From Apricaphanius iberus (Eukaryota; Chordata; Actinopteri; Cyprinodontiformes; Aphaniidae), in the NCBI GenBank assembly GCA_028564705.1, contig JAPXFQ010002141.1:1116001-1180000 (forward strand): DNA of 64,000 nucleotides, given 5' to 3'. Of the stretch, positions 60,890 to 64,000 are shown in pieces. Below the pieces are notes generated by a model that was not told the DNA's origin, did not search any database, and worked only from the letters and a program-made list of their open reading frames with translations. The stretch's first letter is position 1; every line of letters begins with the position of its first letter. The translations under genes and the position numbers were made by a program.

Positions 60890-61712
60890 TTGGAAAGTTA
60901 TTGAAGTGAGAATTGTTTTTAAATTCAAATGTATTACATTTTTGCTAAGTTAATGAAGCTTTTAGTAATTATTTAAATTTTTGTAGATATTTTTGTTCAT
61001 ATCTGATTCAGTGAGATGTTTTCCCCTTCGGTGGAGGATGTTTCCCTCTGGAACATTTTTGTTTTTCTTTCCTGAACCCAACTCTTCTTCTCAGCCTCCC
61101 TCACCTCAGTTTTACAGCTTCCACTTTCATCCTGATGTTGTTCATGTACAGCGCCCCTGGAGGCCAACATGTGTTACTGTAGCCACCACCAGTAGTCAAA
61201 TGGTTTGTCTCATTTCTCCATTTTTAGGGATTAAAGCGATCTGCTGAGTTTCTATTAAAATAAATCTTTTCCTGTTTTGTATTACTATTTTCCATATGTT
61301 AAATAAAAAACATAATTAAATGCAGCTGTGGAATTATGGTTTCTGGGCTAATCTTGTAAGTGTTGATTTACAGAAGTTCATGAAGTGTGTGTGTGTGGAT
61401 GCAAAATTAGACACATCAATGCGGATTTAACTTCAATTTTTAATAAAGGACTGTAACAACCATACATACATCTCACTTTAGATGTAATCATGCCAATAGT
61501 TTACATTTTATAAATCTATACAGAAAAAAACTGAGCATTCCTGTAATTAAAAACAGTATGAAGAAGGAAACATGAAATTTGGTTTTACCACTTAATATCG
61601 ATGCACTTTTATTAGGCACTAATATTTCTTATTAAACACTTTCTTTGTCGAAAAAAAACATTTTAAAAAATCATGCTTAATTTAAGTGAAATTATCAGAA
61701 AGAAGAAGATCA

Positions 61713-63580
61713 GGGAGATATTCCACGAAGCGAGCTCAACAAATCGAGGCACATTTGAAATATCCTCGCTTGATTTGGCGTAACCATTCACTCCAGGCTT
61801 ATTCGGTTCCAACCAACAAAGCTCAGGTGGATTCGATCCACGCTAATTCCAGCAGGGTTTAACAAGCCAGGCTCGTCTGCGTCAACACGCAGCCCCTGTC
61901 GATCAATGCTAGATAAAGCAGCGTTCTTCTCCCAGTCTGAGAAAGACTTCTTAATGCAGCCTATGAGCATCATAATTACATCATAACCAATAAGGGGAAA
62001 ACCAGCAGCACAGAAAAGCTCAGGCTGCATTGCTAGAATGTACATTAGCGGATGTAGGAAGGTTTTAGTCCTTCTAACTGTAAACCCCTAAATTTTTGTT
62101 AATAAAGTCATATTACCTCGTTAAGTAGGGCAAGATTATCTGGAGTATATTATGAATGATTAAAATCAGAGTTTAACACATGACAGAAAATAGCTGACAG
62201 GTTGAATATTTTAGAACATGATTTAAGAAAGGATGTCAAATATTTATCCAGTAAATAAAAACAGTTTCAAGTCTTTAGAATATAAAGTATCTTTAATACA
62301 GCATTTAAATTAACATGTGTATTATTTTTTATATTTTTTACCAGTTTCAAGGTACTATAAGGCTGTTTTCACACATTTAGACGGTGTGATGATTTAGATG
62401 TAAAAGTTATTTATTTGTAATTAATAATGATTGGTGTCAGGTGCAAAATTAGTGAAACAAAAAGCTTCTAGTAGCAAGTAAATCTGAATGTGTTCTTCAA
62501 AATGGTAGAAGTAAAATCATTAAAGTAAATAAGAAAAAAAAGATAAAACCTATATCCCATCGCATAATTGAACCACAAAAAAGAAAATGCAGCTACTGCA
62601 AAAGATTAAATAAGTTTATATTGGAGGATGGGTGTGGTGAGCGAGAGAACAGCGGCAGAATACCCATCAGACTGACACATTTTCGGTTAATGCGCATGCG
62701 CAGCAGTAGAAAAAACCCGCACCCATTGGTGTTTAAAATCGGTTCAAATCAACTTTGATTTGATATATTTTAGGTTTAGGAATTTAAAAGAAAATTGTGA
62801 TCTGTGACCTTAACTTGTGGGTTGGTTAAAATTGTTTAGATAACTCAATTTACAGTATGCTATTCTGACAAAGTATGCTGTTCTGTCAGAATGGGGAGCC
62901 TAAGTCCTGCCCTTCTACTTCCAGCCCGTGTGTCCCCTACTACCAAAAATATAAATGAGACTCAATTGAGCTATAAAAGTTATTTTCTGATCCCATTCGA
63001 AATGCGCTGTGGATCGAACATAATGTCTGAGAATTTTGATGCACAGAAAACGCTGATTTTCGATCGGAGGTAAAAGTTACTTTAGGTTTTGTGTAAAAAC
63101 GTTTAGCGGACTACAACTGCAGAAGAAGAAGTAGAGGGAGTGTCGTAGCCTCCAGGGCGAAGAAAGGAGCATTAAACACGGAGAAAACCTCTATTAATGT
63201 GACCATGTGGAAAGGAGCCGCTATGTAGGGGGTAAAGCAGTCGGTGGAGTGAGAGCCAGCATGGAGGAGAAGCTCTACAAGCTCTAGGTGAGTGTTTTAC
63301 GTGCTATAGCTAATGCTAGCTCCCCTTAGCAGGATGACATCATATATGCGACTTCTGATTTGTAAGTATTTTAATTGCGCATTTTTTCAATCGAATAAAT
63401 CCCAATGTACATCAACATCATTTAAAATCGGTATCGGCACTAAAAAAATCCATATCGGGCGATCCATACTGATAACCTCTTTATTTGTGATCCCACAGAC
63501 ACCCAGAAAGGCGAGATAAATGGTTTAGTGTTATAATTATGTTATCTCAAGCCTGGCTTGCTTCGTGAAATACCCCCCCC
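61713..63580. mobile_element. TIR element with 'TATTCCACGAAGC' ends, host of a nested element
   Basis: The left end GGGAGATATTCCACGAAGCG (61713) pairs with the right end GCTTCGTGAAATACCCCC (to about 63580), followed inward by a second complementary word pair. Such ends occur in fish DNA transposons of the Harbinger/ISL2EU type; the class is an inference. A reverse 85-codon frame at 61788-62045 has no named motif. A copy of the GGGGAGCCTAAGTC element occupies 62891-63410. Confidence 0.6.
62891..63410. mobile_element. 'GGGGAGCCTAAGTC' element, right end lost
   Basis: Begins GGGGAGCCTAAGTCCTGCCC and follows the 40.1-kb copy through ATGGAGGAGAAGCTCTACAAG and CATATATGCGACTTCTG. It breaks off after AATAAATCCCAATGTACATC, and the right inverted end is missing. 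The sequence passes directly into an ATCGGTATCGGCAC block of the 48.6-kb hAT-like family. Confidence 0.72.
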
Positions 63581-64000
63581 CCCCTCCCCACCCCAGGTTA
63601 CAATAAAGAAGTCATCATCTGATCCTGCTGCTTTCTACCTGAATCCCGTCCTGTTGCTTTGGCTCCTGCCGTCGCAGCTCCATATTTGTGGCTTTCAGTC
63701 CATCTGCAGGGCGCTGATCCTGCCTCCTGCTTTAATAAACAGAAATAAATGCATCTTGCATCAAAGACTGTTTGTCACGCTGAAGTCTTACGCATTCTGA
63801 CCGCGGCGCAACGCTCAGCTGCTGCATGTTGCACAAGTGTGGTCTTTACTGCAGTATCATGAATGAGTGACTGTTTATCCCACATCGACCGGCTGTCTGA
63901 AATGCAAGCCGCTCCTCAGCTGCTGCCGCTGCGCACACGCACAAAGAGAACAGCTCCGGCTGCGCCCCTGGCGCTAAATAAGCTCAATAAAGCCTCCTTG
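63580..64000. other. Unassigned 3' edge of the window
   Basis: A C-rich run precedes moderately GC-rich sequence with an 80-codon plus frame at 63558-63800 that lacks a motif. It may be the flank of a neighbouring gene outside the window; nothing can be named. Confidence 0.35.

Overview
The window looks like a teleost (bony fish) nuclear chromosome segment. It is AT-rich and intron-containing, and it is crowded with fish-type repeats: CR1/L2-like LINEs, Tc1/mariner, hAT, PIF/Harbinger, TIR-bearing miniature elements and a tRNA-like SINE. Two cytokine-receptor genes match the vertebrate IL-21 receptor family. No bacterial, phage or CRISPR features are present. The species cannot be named from sequence alone.

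Layout. (1) 1-3.2 kb: last intron and terminal coding exon of an IL-21 receptor gene (plus strand). It keeps the C-terminal hallmarks of the family, including a Tyr-Val-Lys-Gln-Trp STAT docking site. (2) 3.2-16.1 kb: no gene that I can support, only decayed LINE and Tc1 copies, a SINE relic and a small palindromic repeat. (3) 16.3-22.8 kb: a complete eight-exon type I cytokine receptor (459 residues) on the same strand. Its ectodomain and Box1 resemble IL-21R, but its tail is different. (4) 23-51 kb: a repeat-dominated stretch. It holds nested L2 elements at 26-27.8 kb, an L2 copy with an open 284-codon reverse-transcriptase end at 30.8-32.7 kb whose 3' untranslated part carries an antisense piece of 28S rRNA, a TIR element split by another LINE at 34.5-36.1 kb, and several hAT-like elements. 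(5) 51.6-60.1 kb: a four-exon gene (392 residues) of unknown function, with a coiled-coil N-terminus and two 29-residue basic repeats at the C-terminus. Its introns contain an internally deleted Harbinger element, a SINE and TIR elements. (6) 60.1-64 kb: a TIR element at about 61.7-63.6 kb with a further element nested inside it.

The two receptors lie head-to-tail, as the related IL4R and IL21R genes do in mammals. They would act as private chains for gamma-chain cytokines signalling through JAK/STAT in lymphocytes. The 51-60 kb gene shows no functional link to them. The strongest non-routine signals are the antisense 28S rRNA block inside an L2 retrotransposon, the unexplained tandem-repeat gene, the TTTC microsatellite that fills a 169-bp intron right up to the splice donor, and the layered nesting of mobile elements.
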